64,000 nt of DNA from Lonepinella koalarum (GTDB lineage: Bacteria > Pseudomonadota > Gammaproteobacteria > Enterobacterales > Pasteurellaceae): contig NZ_CP170642.1 of the NCBI RefSeq assembly GCF_042926695.1, forward strand, positions 2,108,001-2,172,000, read 5' to 3'. Each line of letters opens with the position of its first letter. Positions within the stretch are counted from its first letter, which is position 1. The notes beneath the pieces are model-generated. The model was given only the letters and a program-made list of their open reading frames with translations. It did no database searches and had not been told where the DNA came from. The position numbers and the translations under genes are program-made. Positions 17,405 through 26,677 of this stretch are shown in pieces.

Positions 17405-17578
17405 AATCATTCCTTTTTGAAATAAAACATAAATTTGCTCAATTGTACACAATGAAAAAAAATAATGTCAGCAAAATATTGCAAGAAAAAAGGAATAACT
17501 TCAATAGGTAAGATAAATTGTATAATTCAATTCTGCTTACTTATAATATTTTATATTGAATTATTAGGAGATTAAACC

Positions 17579-18157
17579 ATGAATATTTTACTTTTAGACG
17601 GCGGAAAAGCCTTTGCACATAGTCAAGGTGAATTAAATCATACCTTGCATCACATTGCAGTTGAAACCTTGCAACAGCTCGGACATAAAATTGATGAAAC
17701 TATCATTGATAACGGCTATGATACAGAAAAAGAAGTCGCTAAATTTTTATGGGCGGATGTGGTGATTTGGCAGATGCCCGGTTGGTGGATGGGTGAGCCG
17801 TGGACCGTGAAAAAATATATTGATGAAGTGTTCACCGCGGGTTATGGCAAACTTAATGCCAGCGACGGCAGACACCGCGTGAATCCGACCGAAGGTTATG
17901 GTACGGGAGGCTTGTTACATGGTAAAAAATATATGCTTTCTTTAACATGGAATGCACCAATTGAAGCCTTTACTCGTCCAAATGATTTTTTTGAAGGTAA
18001 AGGGGTAGATACTGTCTATTTTCATTTTCATAAAGCCAATCAATTTTTGGCCATGCTACCCTTACCTACTTTTATTTGTAATGATGTGATGAAAAATCCG
18101 AATGTAGAGAAGTTTATTGCAGATTATAAAAGACATTTAACTAACATTTTTGGTTAA
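17579..18157 (+). CDS. mdaB: NADPH:quinone oxidoreductase MdaB
   Basis: A 192-residue flavodoxin-fold quinone reductase that reduces quinones in two-electron steps and so limits oxidative stress. Identification rests on near-complete agreement with E. coli MdaB blocks: FLWADVVIWQMPGWWMG, PWTVKKYIDEVF, GKKYMLSLTWNAP, and FHKANQFLAMLPLPTFICND. The length equals the E. coli protein within one residue. The ribosome site TAGGAG lies 8 bases upstream. It is divergent from the GlcG-like gene, and an uptake-signal hairpin terminates it. Confidence 0.95.
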   Translation: MNILLLDGGKAFAHSQGELNHTLHHIAVETLQQLGHKIDETIIDNGYDTEKEVAKFLWADVVIWQMPGWWMGEPWTVKKYIDEVFTAGYGKLNASDGRHRVNPTEGYGTGGLLHGKKYMLSLTWNAPIEAFTRPNDFFEGKGVDTVYFHFHKANQFLAMLPLPTFICNDVMKNPNVEKFIADYKRHLTNIFG

Positions 18158-18164
18158 ATAGACA

Positions 18165-18207
18165 TAACCGCACTTTGAGAAAGAGTATAAAGTGCGGTTA
18201 ATTTTTA
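18165..18207 (+). terminator. Terminator after mdaB (inverted uptake signals)
   Basis: TAACCGCACTTT (18165-18176) pairs with AAAGTGCGGTTA (18189-18200), with a 12-base loop and ATTTTTATT downstream. Confidence 0.8.
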
Positions 18208-18291
18208 TTGATAATTTGCAATTTAATATATTTGCTAAAATTTCACCGCACTTTTGTGTAAAATAACCTAAAATCTACAATAGGACTATTT

Positions 18292-19194
18292 ATGCGGTAC
18301 CCATTTTCCAATATCAAACAGTCTTTACCGTTATTACCTTTTTTACTGCTCCCCCCACTCTTTTGGGCGGGCAATTTTGCCGTGGGTCGAGCGGTGCGAG
18401 CAGATATTCCGCCTTATACGCTCTCTTTTGGGCGTTGGATTATCGCGTTGCTTGTATTGTTACCTTTTGTGTTAGCAACAATGAAACGTGATTGGCAGCA
18501 ATATCGCCAACATTGGGGCAGGATTATCACGGTGTCTATTTTTGGGGTGGCGGCATTTAATACACTTGTCTATAAAGGTTTACATAGTACCACCACAACC
18601 AATGCGATTTTATTAAATTCTTGTATTCCAGTGTTAATCATGCTGATTGGTGTCTTGTTTTATCATCAAAAAATTAAGCTTATACAAGCTATCGGATTGT
18701 CTATTTCACTTTTCGGCGTGTTGGTTATTGTGTTACAAGGGCAATGGGCGAATTTTGTGGCGTTATCTTTTAATCCCGGTGATATTATCGTGTTTATGGC
18801 GATGATCTGTTGGGCGATTTATACCCTGTTAATGAAAGATATTCCCGCTAATATTGATCGCAAGGGATTAATGGGTGTACAAATTATTATCGCGTTAATT
18901 TCCCTTTTTCCATTATTTTTATGGGAACAATTACAAGGCTCCCAAACTATTATATGGAATAGTTCAACTTTGTTGGGGTTGGCTTATGTGGGTGTATTTC
19001 CGTCGGTGATTGCTTATATTTTGTATAACGTGGCGATTCAAAAAGTCGGTCCTGTGATTTCAGGGTTATCCATTCATTTAATGCCCGTGTTCGGCGTATT
19101 ATTGTCGGTATCATTATTGGGCGAGTCTTTTCATTTGTATCATTTGTGTGGAATTGGGTTGATTGGGTTAGGGTTAGTTTTATCACAAAAATGA
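18292..19194 (+). CDS. DMT-superfamily transporter (two EamA domains)
   Basis: A 300-residue inner-membrane protein with about ten hydrophobic helices arranged as two EamA repeats, the architecture of drug/metabolite exporters. The first repeat has FWAGNFAVGRAVRADIPPYTLSFGRW and TTTTNAILLNSCIPVLIMLIG. The second has LGLAYVGVFPSVIAYILYNVAIQKVGP and HLMPVFGVLLSVSLLGE. These signatures define the family but not the substrate. It is transcribed alone, between an uptake-signal terminator and its own GC-rich terminator. Confidence 0.88.
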   Translation: MRYPFSNIKQSLPLLPFLLLPPLFWAGNFAVGRAVRADIPPYTLSFGRWIIALLVLLPFVLATMKRDWQQYRQHWGRIITVSIFGVAAFNTLVYKGLHSTTTTNAILLNSCIPVLIMLIGVLFYHQKIKLIQAIGLSISLFGVLVIVLQGQWANFVALSFNPGDIIVFMAMICWAIYTLLMKDIPANIDRKGLMGVQIIIALISLFPLFLWEQLQGSQTIIWNSSTLLGLAYVGVFPSVIAYILYNVAIQKVGPVISGLSIHLMPVFGVLLSVSLLGESFHLYHLCGIGLIGLGLVLSQK

Positions 19195-19223
19195 CTTATA
19201 TTTATCATCTAATGACGTATAGT

Positions 19224-19255
19224 GCATTTTCCAAGTAGGGAAAATGCGCGTTTTT
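19224..19255 (+). terminator. Terminator of the DMT transporter gene
   Basis: GCATTTTCC (19224-19232) pairs with GGAAAATGC (19239-19247) around a 6-base loop, followed by GCG and a TTTTT run. Confidence 0.8.
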
Positions 19256-19267
19256 ATGAGAATTTAC

Positions 19268-19293
19268 CTTGAAATTAACTATCCAGCCCCCAT
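19268..19293 (+). promoter_or_regulatory. Sigma-32 heat-shock promoter of hslVU
   Basis: CTTGAAA (19268-19274), a 13-base spacer, then CCCCAT (19288-19293) followed by TTA is an essentially perfect RpoH promoter. It lies about 34 bases before hslV, a heat-shock gene in E. coli, so regulation by RpoH is well supported. Confidence 0.88.
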
Positions 19294-19326
19294 TTACTGT
19301 TTAAATTTTGATAAAAAGGATTAAAA

Positions 19327-19848
19327 ATGACAACGATAGTATGTGTACGTAAAGACGGTAAAGTCGCTATTGGTGGTGATGGTCAAGCAACACTTGGAAA
19401 TTGTGTCGAAAAAGGCACGGTGCGTAAGGTTCGCCGTTTGTATAAAGATAAGGTGGTTACTGGTTTTGCCGGTTCAACGGCAGATGCGTTTATTTTACGG
19501 GATTTATTTGAGAAGAAATTAGAATTACATCAAGGGCATTTGGTAAAAAGTGCGGTGGAATTGGCTAAAGAATGGCGAACAGAACGTGCTTTACGCCGTT
19601 TGGAAGCGATGATGATTGTAGCCAATGAAAGTGATTTTTTATTGGTGTCAGGTAGTGGCGATGTGATTGAGCCTGAATTTGATGTGTTGGCGATTGGATC
19701 GGGTGGTAATTATGCAAAATCCGCAGCATTAGCATTACTTCGTACGAATAGTAATTTGACCGCAGCGGAGATTGTTAAACAGGCCTTAATCATTGCTGGT
19801 GATATTGATATTTATACTAATCATAATCACATTATTGAAGAATTATAA
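19327..19848 (+). CDS. hslV: ATP-dependent protease proteolytic subunit HslV
   Basis: A 173-residue peptidase of the HslVU (ClpQY) complex, forming a double hexameric chamber in the cytosol. Removal of Met exposes Thr2 as the N-terminal nucleophile (MTTIVCVRKDGK). Family blocks GGDGQATLGN, KVVTGFAGSTADAF and IYTNHNHIIEEL at the C-terminus are all present. That C-terminus lies next to the HslU interface. The ribosome site AAAAGGA precedes the start. It lies 12 bases upstream of hslU under one heat-shock promoter. Confidence 0.98.
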   Translation: MTTIVCVRKDGKVAIGGDGQATLGNCVEKGTVRKVRRLYKDKVVTGFAGSTADAFILRDLFEKKLELHQGHLVKSAVELAKEWRTERALRRLEAMMIVANESDFLLVSGSGDVIEPEFDVLAIGSGGNYAKSAALALLRTNSNLTAAEIVKQALIIAGDIDIYTNHNHIIEEL

Positions 19849-19860
19849 GGAATAAAATTT

Positions 19861-21183
19861 ATGTCTATGACACCCAGAGAAATTGTTTCAGAATTAGATG
19901 CACATATTATTGGACAAAGTGATGCTAAACGCGCTGTGGCGATTGCCTTACGTAACCGCTGGAGACGGATGCAGTTATCCGAAGAACTACGTCAAGAAGT
20001 GACGCCTAAAAATATTTTGATGATTGGACCGACTGGTGTGGGGAAAACTGAAATTGCTCGTCGCTTAGCAAAACTTGCCAACGCCCCATTTATTAAAGTA
20101 GAAGCCACTAAATTTACTGAAGTAGGTTATGTGGGAAAGGAAGTGGATTCGATTATCCGTGATTTAACTGATGTTTCCATGAAATTGGTACGTCAACAAG
20201 CGGTGGAAAAAAATCGAATGAAAGCCAAAGATGCGGCTGAAGAGCGAATTTTAGATGTGTTATTACCGCCAGCTAAAGATCAGTGGGGCAATGCAGAAGA
20301 AAGCAATAATGAAGCTACTCGCCAAGTATTCCGCAAAAAATTGCGTGAAGGGCAATTAGATCAGCGCGAGATTGAAATTGATGTATCTCATCCGGTTAGC
20401 GTAGAAATCATGACGCCACCGGGTATGGAAGAAATGACATCGCAACTGCAATCCATATTTGAAGGCATGTCACCAAGTAAAACCAAAAAACGCAAAATGA
20501 AAATCAAAGATGCGTTAAAAGTAATGATTGATGAAGAAGCAGCCAAGTTGGTGAATCCAGAAGATTTAAAACAGCAAGCTGTAGAATCTGTCGAGCAACA
20601 TGGTATCGTATTTATTGATGAAATTGATAAAATCTGTAAAAAGGGGGAATACAGTGGCGGTGATGTCTCCCGTGAAGGGGTACAGCGTGACTTGTTACCG
20701 ATTATTGAGGGTTCAACAGTTAATACTAAACATGGTATGGTAAAAACTGACCATATTTTATTTATTTGTTCCGGTGCCTTCCAAGTGGCTCGTCCATCGG
20801 ATTTACTTCCTGAATTACAAGGTCGTTTGCCGATTCGTGTAGAATTAAGATCACTTACTAAAGAAGATTTTGAACGTATTCTCACTGAACCCAATGCATC
20901 ATTAACACTTCAATATCGTGAATTAATGAAAACCGAAGGGGTAGAAATTGAATTTACTCAAGATGGTATCAGCAAAATCGCTGAATCCGCTTTTCGTGTG
21001 AATGAAAAAACTGAAAATATTGGCGCAAGACGTTTACATACTGTATTAGAGCGTTTAATGGATGGTATTTCGTTTGATGCAAGTGAGCGTTCAGGAGAAA
21101 AAATTACGATTGATGAAAATTATGTTTCTACCGCATTAAATGATGTGGTAGATAACGAAGATTTGAGTCGATTTATTTTATAA
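19861..21183 (+). CDS. hslU: ATP-dependent protease ATPase subunit HslU
   Basis: A 440-residue AAA+ unfoldase (E. coli HslU 443) that feeds substrates to HslV. It shows the N-terminal PREIVSELDAHIIGQ, Walker A GPTGVGKT at about residues 57-64, and the pore-loop region (VGYVGKEVDSIIRDL). An inserted I-domain spans roughly residues 110-240. Walker B is FIDEIDKI, with sensor 2 in NIGARRLHTVLERL. It ends with LSRFIL, the C-terminal tail that docks into HslV. Transcribed with hslV and closed by a strong terminator. Confidence 0.98.
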   Translation: MSMTPREIVSELDAHIIGQSDAKRAVAIALRNRWRRMQLSEELRQEVTPKNILMIGPTGVGKTEIARRLAKLANAPFIKVEATKFTEVGYVGKEVDSIIRDLTDVSMKLVRQQAVEKNRMKAKDAAEERILDVLLPPAKDQWGNAEESNNEATRQVFRKKLREGQLDQREIEIDVSHPVSVEIMTPPGMEEMTSQLQSIFEGMSPSKTKKRKMKIKDALKVMIDEEAAKLVNPEDLKQQAVESVEQHGIVFIDEIDKICKKGEYSGGDVSREGVQRDLLPIIEGSTVNTKHGMVKTDHILFICSGAFQVARPSDLLPELQGRLPIRVELRSLTKEDFERILTEPNASLTLQYRELMKTEGVEIEFTQDGISKIAESAFRVNEKTENIGARRLHTVLERLMDGISFDASERSGEKITIDENYVSTALNDVVDNEDLSRFIL

Positions 21184-21199
21184 TTTATTTTTATATTGA

Positions 21200-21223
21200 G
21201 GGCGTTGTTTACAACGCCCTTTT
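21200..21223 (+). terminator. Terminator of hslVU
   Basis: GGGCGTTG (21200-21207) pairs with CAACGCCC (21212-21219) around TTTA, followed by TTTTGTT. Confidence 0.88.
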
Positions 21224-21268
21224 GTTATGTTAAAAATCGCATAACAAAATATAAAAAGGATAAATACC

Positions 21269-22483
21269 ATGAATAGAACATTAGGAAGTACTTTACTGGT
21301 TTCTGGCACAATGATTGGTGCAGGAATGTTAGCCATGCCACTGACGGCAGCCGGTATAGGTTTTACCTTTACCTTTGTATTATTAGGTATTTTATGGCTT
21401 TTGCTCACTTATAGTGCGTTATTATTTGTCGAAATTTATCAAACTGCTGAGCATGATGCGGGTATAGGTACGCTTGCTGCACAATATTTTGGCAAGATTG
21501 GTAGAATCATTTCAACGACCATTTTAATGATCTTTCTGTATGCTTTATTAGCCGCTTATGTGACGGGTGGGGGAAATATTCTTGCATCAACCATTCCACA
21601 AATAAGCGATGCAGAAACCACATCTAAAATTTCTATTGTTATTTTCACCGCACTTTTTGGGGCTTTTATTATTATAGGTACCAAAAGTGTTGATGTGATC
21701 AACCGCTTACTCTTTTATATTATGGTGGCGGCGTTAGTTTTTGTATTGATTTTGATGTTTCCAAAAATTAGTATGGATAATCTCATGGCAATGCCAATTG
21801 ATAATGCTTTATTAATTTCTGCCAGTCCGGTATTTTTTACTGCTTTTGGCTTTCATGGATCTATTCCAAGTCTAAATGCTTATTTAGGTGGTAACGTTAA
21901 AGCGTTACGAATGTCGATTCTTAGCGGATCTTTTATAACGCTGGTTATTTATATTTTATGGCAACTTTCAACTCATGGCGTATTAAGTCAATCTTTGTTC
22001 TTGGATATTTTACAACAAGATCCAACCTTAAATGGTTTGGTAACCGCAACTCGTGAAATTACCGGAAGTCATGCCATTAGCAGCACTGTAAAAATATTCT
22101 CCGCATTGGCATTAATCACCTCTTTCCTTGGGGTCTCTTTAGGTTTGTTTGATTGTATAAACGATTTATTAAAACGAACATTTAATCGCTTAGCAGGACG
22201 GATGACACTCGGTGTATTGACATTCTTACCACCGATGTTATTTGCATTATTTTACCCTAAAGGCTTTATTTTAGCACTGAGTTATGCCGGTCAAATGTTT
22301 GCTTTTTATGCGGTGGTATTACCTGCTGCATTAGCTTGGCAAGCGCGCCAAAAACATCCCAACTTGCCTTATCGAGTAAGTGGTGGAAATGCGTTATTAG
22401 TGGTTGTTTCTGTTTTAGGGATTGTGATAGTTTCTATTCCATTTTTAATTCAGGCTGGATTATTGCCTAAAGTTGTTGGATAA
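21269..22483 (+). CDS. tyrP: Aromatic amino acid permease, TyrP/Mtr family (probably tyrosine)
   Basis: A 404-residue inner-membrane symporter of the HAAAP family with about eleven hydrophobic helices. Diagnostic blocks are TMIGAGMLAMPLTAAGIGF in helix 1, VFFTAFGFHGSIPSLNAYLGG in the middle, TLNGLVTATREITGSH and LALITSFLGVSLGLFDCINDLLKR, and finally ALFYPKGFILALSYAGQMFAFYAVVLPAALAW. The overall match to TyrP is closer than to TnaB/Mtr, but substrate choice within this family is not certain from sequence. The ribosome site AAAAGGA lies 8-14 bases upstream. Confidence 0.85.
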   Translation: MNRTLGSTLLVSGTMIGAGMLAMPLTAAGIGFTFTFVLLGILWLLLTYSALLFVEIYQTAEHDAGIGTLAAQYFGKIGRIISTTILMIFLYALLAAYVTGGGNILASTIPQISDAETTSKISIVIFTALFGAFIIIGTKSVDVINRLLFYIMVAALVFVLILMFPKISMDNLMAMPIDNALLISASPVFFTAFGFHGSIPSLNAYLGGNVKALRMSILSGSFITLVIYILWQLSTHGVLSQSLFLDILQQDPTLNGLVTATREITGSHAISSTVKIFSALALITSFLGVSLGLFDCINDLLKRTFNRLAGRMTLGVLTFLPPMLFALFYPKGFILALSYAGQMFAFYAVVLPAALAWQARQKHPNLPYRVSGGNALLVVVSVLGIVIVSIPFLIQAGLLPKVVG

Positions 22484-22518
22484 AAAGAATTAGCGATTAA
22501 TCTTTAAAGATAACGATG

Positions 22519-23159
22519 TCAATTTTCAAGTAAATATTTAATCAACGCTTTATTTGGTTGTTCTTGCAATGATGAGTAAGTGTTATAGAAGCATCTTGCA
22601 CCAAGATAACCGATTAAGGTGTTAACCTTGATGGGAATAAAAGCAGAGCCGTGTTTATCGTCTAAATCGGGTTTATTATTTATTTTTATACTATTGAAAA
22701 TATCAATAATATTATGGCGAATAAATTCGGCTAGATCAGATTTCTTAACGATCAGAACATGGTCTGGCATATTGAATTGAAGAATATCTAATTTACTATT
22801 GAAAAATAATATAATTAGGGCATCTAAATAGTTATTAATATAGATTTTACTTTTTTCTTTACTTCACAATGGTATTTTTGTTCAAAATTTTGGTGTAAAT
22901 GTAATGTGGGATCATATTGATACTTAATATATGTATTTTTTTCAATTCTTGGAAAAAATGCAGAGATAATATCTAATCTAAAATCCCCATATTTAGCAAA
23001 ATTTTGTGAATACTGAACATCAATTTTGATACCTTGTTGGGTTTGAATATCTACAGCAGTTTTATCGATTAGATTATTTATATAGCAAGATATACCACAA
23101 TCTAGCAAAATGCGATAAGCAAGCTTTTCAGTAAATTCAACTTTTTTATCTGCATACAT
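22519..23159 (-). pseudogene. Unknown gene broken by a single-base frameshift
   Basis: The first part (23159 to about 22860) encodes MYADKKVEFTEKLAYRILL... and runs out of frame at a stop near 22824. The adjacent frame continues without a stop as KSKIYINNYLDALIILFFNSKLDILQFNMPDHVL... down to 22519. Adding one base to the T6 tract at 22851-22856 would join them into a single protein of about 210 residues. The segment AVDIQTQQGIKIDVQYSQ loosely resembles a PD-(D/E)XK-like strand pair, but I do not recognise the family and give no function. The start has AGGAG 8-12 bases upstream. The break may be a real mutation, a phase switch or a sequencing error. Confidence 0.65.
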
Positions 23160-23209
23160 AATGCTACTCCTTCAAACAATGAATAAACTAAAAAAGAGGA
23201 TAGATATTG

Positions 23210-25066
23210 TTAATTAAACAGCTCGCTATCTCGTAAAATATGCACATTTCCCTTACGTCTCAATAATCCACAACGGTCAAAATATTCGATCAGTTGGACA
23301 GTAAGTTTTCGTCCGAATTGTAATTCATCTCGTAACTGATTGACTGAAATGTCCCCTTGTTTTTCAATCATTTTTTTTATGATATTGGCATAGGTGAACA
23401 AGGTTTCTGTTAGGAAAAAACGGTCTTTTACAATGGGGATTAAATAGCCTAACTTGCCAGCTTTGTATAAGAAATTTCGCATTTGGTTTTCATCAATGGA
23501 TAAGGTATTTGCCATATCTCTCACCCACAACGGTTGACCATTTTGTTGCATAAATTCGCCTAGCACCAATTTCCACAAGGCTTGCTCTTCTGCATTAAAC
23601 TCAATTTTATGTTCAGGCAGATGCAACCAGCCACGGGTTTGTTGTAATTTTCCCTGAGCCAATAATTCATCTATAAAATGGTAGATCAATTTTTCGGGCT
23701 GATTAAGCGTGGCAATACGGTACAGACGAGCTTTGCCTAAGCCGACTTGATCGGGATGTTGTTGATGATAATTGGAAAGTGCGGTCAAAATTTGCTGATT
23801 TTTTTCTGCTTGATAATCTTGATTAAAACACCATTGCTGAAAACGTACAGCGTGATTTTGTTGCAAAATGGTGGCTAAGTCCGCTTCATTTAACTGTTCA
23901 ATCCATAACAAATAAGACACTTCAACGGCGGTTTGTTGTAAATATAGTGCAATACGGTCATTGATATTTTCTGCTTGTTGCAAATTCTGTAAGAATTTTA
24001 ACCGCACTTCACTGCGTTTATGGCGTTTGGGCGAGTTAATTTCGATGACTTTTGCTCCAGCAATTAATTGCTTATTATCGCCACTGCGTAAAATTAATTT
24101 ATCCGCAAAGCTCAAAAATAGCGGTTTATCTAAGATAATTTCTGCTAAGGCTTGTGTTTGTGGTGGTAACGTTTTTGTTGTGAGCAAAGATAATTTACCA
24201 ACAGTATGATTAGTCGCATGATAAAGATGTATCGCTTGGTTTTCTGCTAAAGGTATTTCTGGATTAAGCTGAACGGTAATGCGATCTGTGGCAAATTGTG
24301 CTGGTTGATTAAATAACCAGTCCCCCCGTTGAATTGAGCTACGCTCAATATCAGTATGAATATTTAATGCTAACCGTTGTCCTGCCAACCCTTGTTTACT
24401 CGGTTGATTTTGGGCATGAATATTTTTCACGCGGACTCTTTCGCCGTTAGATAAAAACAGCTCATCATCAATGTTTACCTTACCACTAAATGCTGTACCA
24501 GTGACCACTGTACCAGCCCCTTTTACACTAAAAATACGGTCGATAGCGTAGCGGAAAGGTTTATTGGAGTCAGCTAAATTTGGCAGTGTAGTTAAAAAAT
24601 CACGTAATTCGGCGATGCCTTGTTGGGTAGTCGCAGATGTGACGAAAATTGGGCTATCGGCTAAAGAGGGGTAATTAGCTTTGATTGTGTGTTTAAGTGC
24701 ATCGATCTGGCTTGAACTCGCTTTATCAGCTTTGGTTAAGACGATCAGAATTTTATTGAGTTGCAACTGACGTAAAATGGCTAAATGTTCCACTGTTTGA
24801 GCTTGAATCCCGTCATCAATGGCAATAATCAGCATGGCATAATGAATTCCCCCCAAGCCAGCCAACATATTCGGCAAAAATTTTTCGTGACCGGGAACAT
24901 CAATAAATCCAAGTGTTTTATCACCTAGGGGCAAATAAGCATAACCCAAATCAATGGTCATTCCACGTTTTTTTTCTTCGGGTAAATGAGTGGTATTTGT
25001 GCCAGTTAATGCCTGCAACAAGGCGGTTTTGCCATGGTCAACGTGACCAGAAGTAACAATAATCAT
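23210..25066 (-). CDS. selB: Selenocysteine-specific elongation factor SelB
   Basis: A 618-residue GTPase that delivers Sec-tRNA to UGA codons marked by a SECIS hairpin (E. coli SelB 614). The EF-Tu-like N-terminus has G1 GHVDHGKT at residues 7-14, G3 DVPGHEKF and G4 TKAD. The C-terminal third consists of winged-helix domains that bind the SECIS, ending VQLIEYFDRCGLLRRKGNVHILRDSELF. The start at 25066 forms an ATGA overlap with the selA stop, showing translational coupling. The frame is open further upstream inside selA, but that is not the start. Confidence 0.96.
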   Translation of the reverse strand: MIIVTSGHVDHGKTALLQALTGTNTTHLPEEKKRGMTIDLGYAYLPLGDKTLGFIDVPGHEKFLPNMLAGLGGIHYAMLIIAIDDGIQAQTVEHLAILRQLQLNKILIVLTKADKASSSQIDALKHTIKANYPSLADSPIFVTSATTQQGIAELRDFLTTLPNLADSNKPFRYAIDRIFSVKGAGTVVTGTAFSGKVNIDDELFLSNGERVRVKNIHAQNQPSKQGLAGQRLALNIHTDIERSSIQRGDWLFNQPAQFATDRITVQLNPEIPLAENQAIHLYHATNHTVGKLSLLTTKTLPPQTQALAEIILDKPLFLSFADKLILRSGDNKQLIAGAKVIEINSPKRHKRSEVRLKFLQNLQQAENINDRIALYLQQTAVEVSYLLWIEQLNEADLATILQQNHAVRFQQWCFNQDYQAEKNQQILTALSNYHQQHPDQVGLGKARLYRIATLNQPEKLIYHFIDELLAQGKLQQTRGWLHLPEHKIEFNAEEQALWKLVLGEFMQQNGQPLWVRDMANTLSIDENQMRNFLYKAGKLGYLIPIVKDRFFLTETLFTYANIIKKMIEKQGDISVNQLRDELQFGRKLTVQLIEYFDRCGLLRRKGNVHILRDSELFN

Positions 25067-26445
25067 AAGGCTTGTAAACTCTCTAACAGGTGATCGACAT
25101 TTGCTAATGAACGTATATCCAACCAAATTTTATCTTGTTCCATTCTGGCAATTATTGGCGTTGGTAGTTGTTTTAGCCGTTGTAAAAGTGCGGTTAATTT
25201 TCCGTTAGTTTGGTTTGCTATGGTGACTGCAACCGATGGAATTTTGGCTAACGGTTGTGAACCACTACCAATTTGTGCATAACTTGCTTCGATTTGCAGG
25301 GAAAATTCGGGTAAATGTTGCGATAATTGTTCTTTCACTCGTTCCGCTTTTTCATTTAATTGTGCTATGGATTGAGTGAGTAAGCGTAAGGTTGGCAAGG
25401 TTTCGATTAATTTTTCAGGTTGTAGATACAGGCGTAAGGTGGCTTCTAAGCCAGCTAGAATCACTTTATCACAACGTAAAACGCGTTTAAGTGGGTGTGC
25501 TTGTAATTGATCAATAAGAGATTTCTTACCCACAATAATACCAGCTTGCACACCGCCGAGCAGTTTGTCCCCAGAAAAAGAAATTAAGTCCACGCCTTGT
25601 GCCAATTTTTCCTGTACTGTTGGTTCTTTTGGTAAGCCGTACTGGGTTAAATCAATTAATGCTCCAGAGCCAAGATCGCTAATCACAGGAATATTAAATT
25701 GCTTACCTAATTCGGTAAGTTTATGTTCTTCAACTGAATGGGTAAAACCACAAATTTGATAATTACTGTTATGTACTTTCATCAGAAAAGCAGTATTCTC
25801 GTTGATTGCGTTTTGATAATCTTTTAAATGCGTACGATTAGTGGTGCCGACTTCTACCAGTGTACATCCTGCTTGAGCCATAATATCAGGAATCCGAAAT
25901 GCACCGCCAATCTCAATCAGTTCTCCACGAGAAATAATCACTTCTTTGCCTTGTGCAAAGGTGGCAAGCATTAACAATACTGCAGCTGCATTATTATTCA
26001 CGACACAAGCCGCTTCCGCTCCCGTCAGTTGAGTAAGTAATTCGCTAATATAATGATCTCGATGGCTACGTTTTCCTATCTCTAAGTCATATTCCAATGC
26101 CACATTACCTGCCATAGCATTTAGAGCAGCCTGTTGGGCGGTTGCAGACCATAATGCACGCCCTAAATTCGTGTGTAGCACGGTGCCTGTTAGGTTATGC
26201 ACTGATTTAATTTGTACTTGGTTTTGTTGAATTAATTGATAACGAATTTCGGCAATTGTATGGTCAACATCGTTGAAATAATTGGGAAGTTGCTGTGTTT
26301 CTTTGATCTGCTCTCGAGCCAGTTGCAAAAGCTGACGAATCATATTGACAACCGCCGTATGTCCAAATTGATCCACTAGCAATTCACCTTGTGGTGTTTT
26401 GAGTAATTTATCTACGGATGGTAATTGTTGAAAAAGTGCGGTCAT
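25063..26445 (-). CDS. selA: L-seryl-tRNA(Sec) selenium transferase SelA
   Basis: A 460-residue PLP enzyme converting Ser-tRNA(Sec) to Sec-tRNA(Sec) with selenophosphate (E. coli SelA 463). The N-terminal tRNA-binding domain contains LPSVDKLL. The substrate strand SVHNLTGTVLHTNLGRA starts at residue 81, VVNNNAAAVLL at 148, and the PLP lysine is K294 in SFSGDKLLGGVQAG. It is the first gene of selA-selB and lies divergent from selC, about 124 bases away. An uptake signal overlaps its 5' end near 26432. Confidence 0.97.
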   Translation of the reverse strand: MTALFQQLPSVDKLLKTPQGELLVDQFGHTAVVNMIRQLLQLAREQIKETQQLPNYFNDVDHTIAEIRYQLIQQNQVQIKSVHNLTGTVLHTNLGRALWSATAQQAALNAMAGNVALEYDLEIGKRSHRDHYISELLTQLTGAEAACVVNNNAAAVLLMLATFAQGKEVIISRGELIEIGGAFRIPDIMAQAGCTLVEVGTTNRTHLKDYQNAINENTAFLMKVHNSNYQICGFTHSVEEHKLTELGKQFNIPVISDLGSGALIDLTQYGLPKEPTVQEKLAQGVDLISFSGDKLLGGVQAGIIVGKKSLIDQLQAHPLKRVLRCDKVILAGLEATLRLYLQPEKLIETLPTLRLLTQSIAQLNEKAERVKEQLSQHLPEFSLQIEASYAQIGSGSQPLAKIPSVAVTIANQTNGKLTALLQRLKQLPTPIIARMEQDKIWLDIRSLANVDHLLESLQAL

Positions 26446-26569
26446 TTTCTGTCCTGTTTTTGCAAAGAATTAGCTTATTATACAATAAATCCAGTTTAGA
26501 CTTGAATAACTAGTGCTTGAATAAAAATAAGAATTACGTTAAAGTTTGCCACAAATCTGATAATTTGTT

Positions 26570-26664
26570 GGAAAGTAGGCGTATCCGGTGATGCGGCAGG
26601 ACTTCAAATCCTGTTAGGGCTGCCAGCAGTCCTGGGTGGGTTCAACTCCCATTACTTTCCGCCA
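26570..26664 (+). tRNA. selC: Selenocysteine tRNA (tRNA-Sec, anticodon UCA)
   Basis: A 95-nt tRNA including the encoded GCCA end, the same length as E. coli selC. The long acceptor stem (GGAAAGTA with TACTTTCC), the extended D-stem, the anticodon loop ACTTCAAAT with TCA, a long variable arm and the T-loop TTCAACTC are all present. It lies between selA and recX on the plus strand, so the three genes needed for Sec incorporation except selD are together. Confidence 0.97.
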
Positions 26665-26677
26665 ATCTTGCTATTTG

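Noticed and set aside
20388..20894. A 168-codon open frame opposite hslU
   Set aside because: It is antisense to conserved HslU motifs; a shadow of strong codon bias.
23210..25066. Searching for in-frame UGA selenocysteine codons next to selAB
   Set aside because: The neighbouring genes end at normal stops with no homologous continuation; the only broken gene nearby (22519-23159) is explained by a frameshift, not a UGA.
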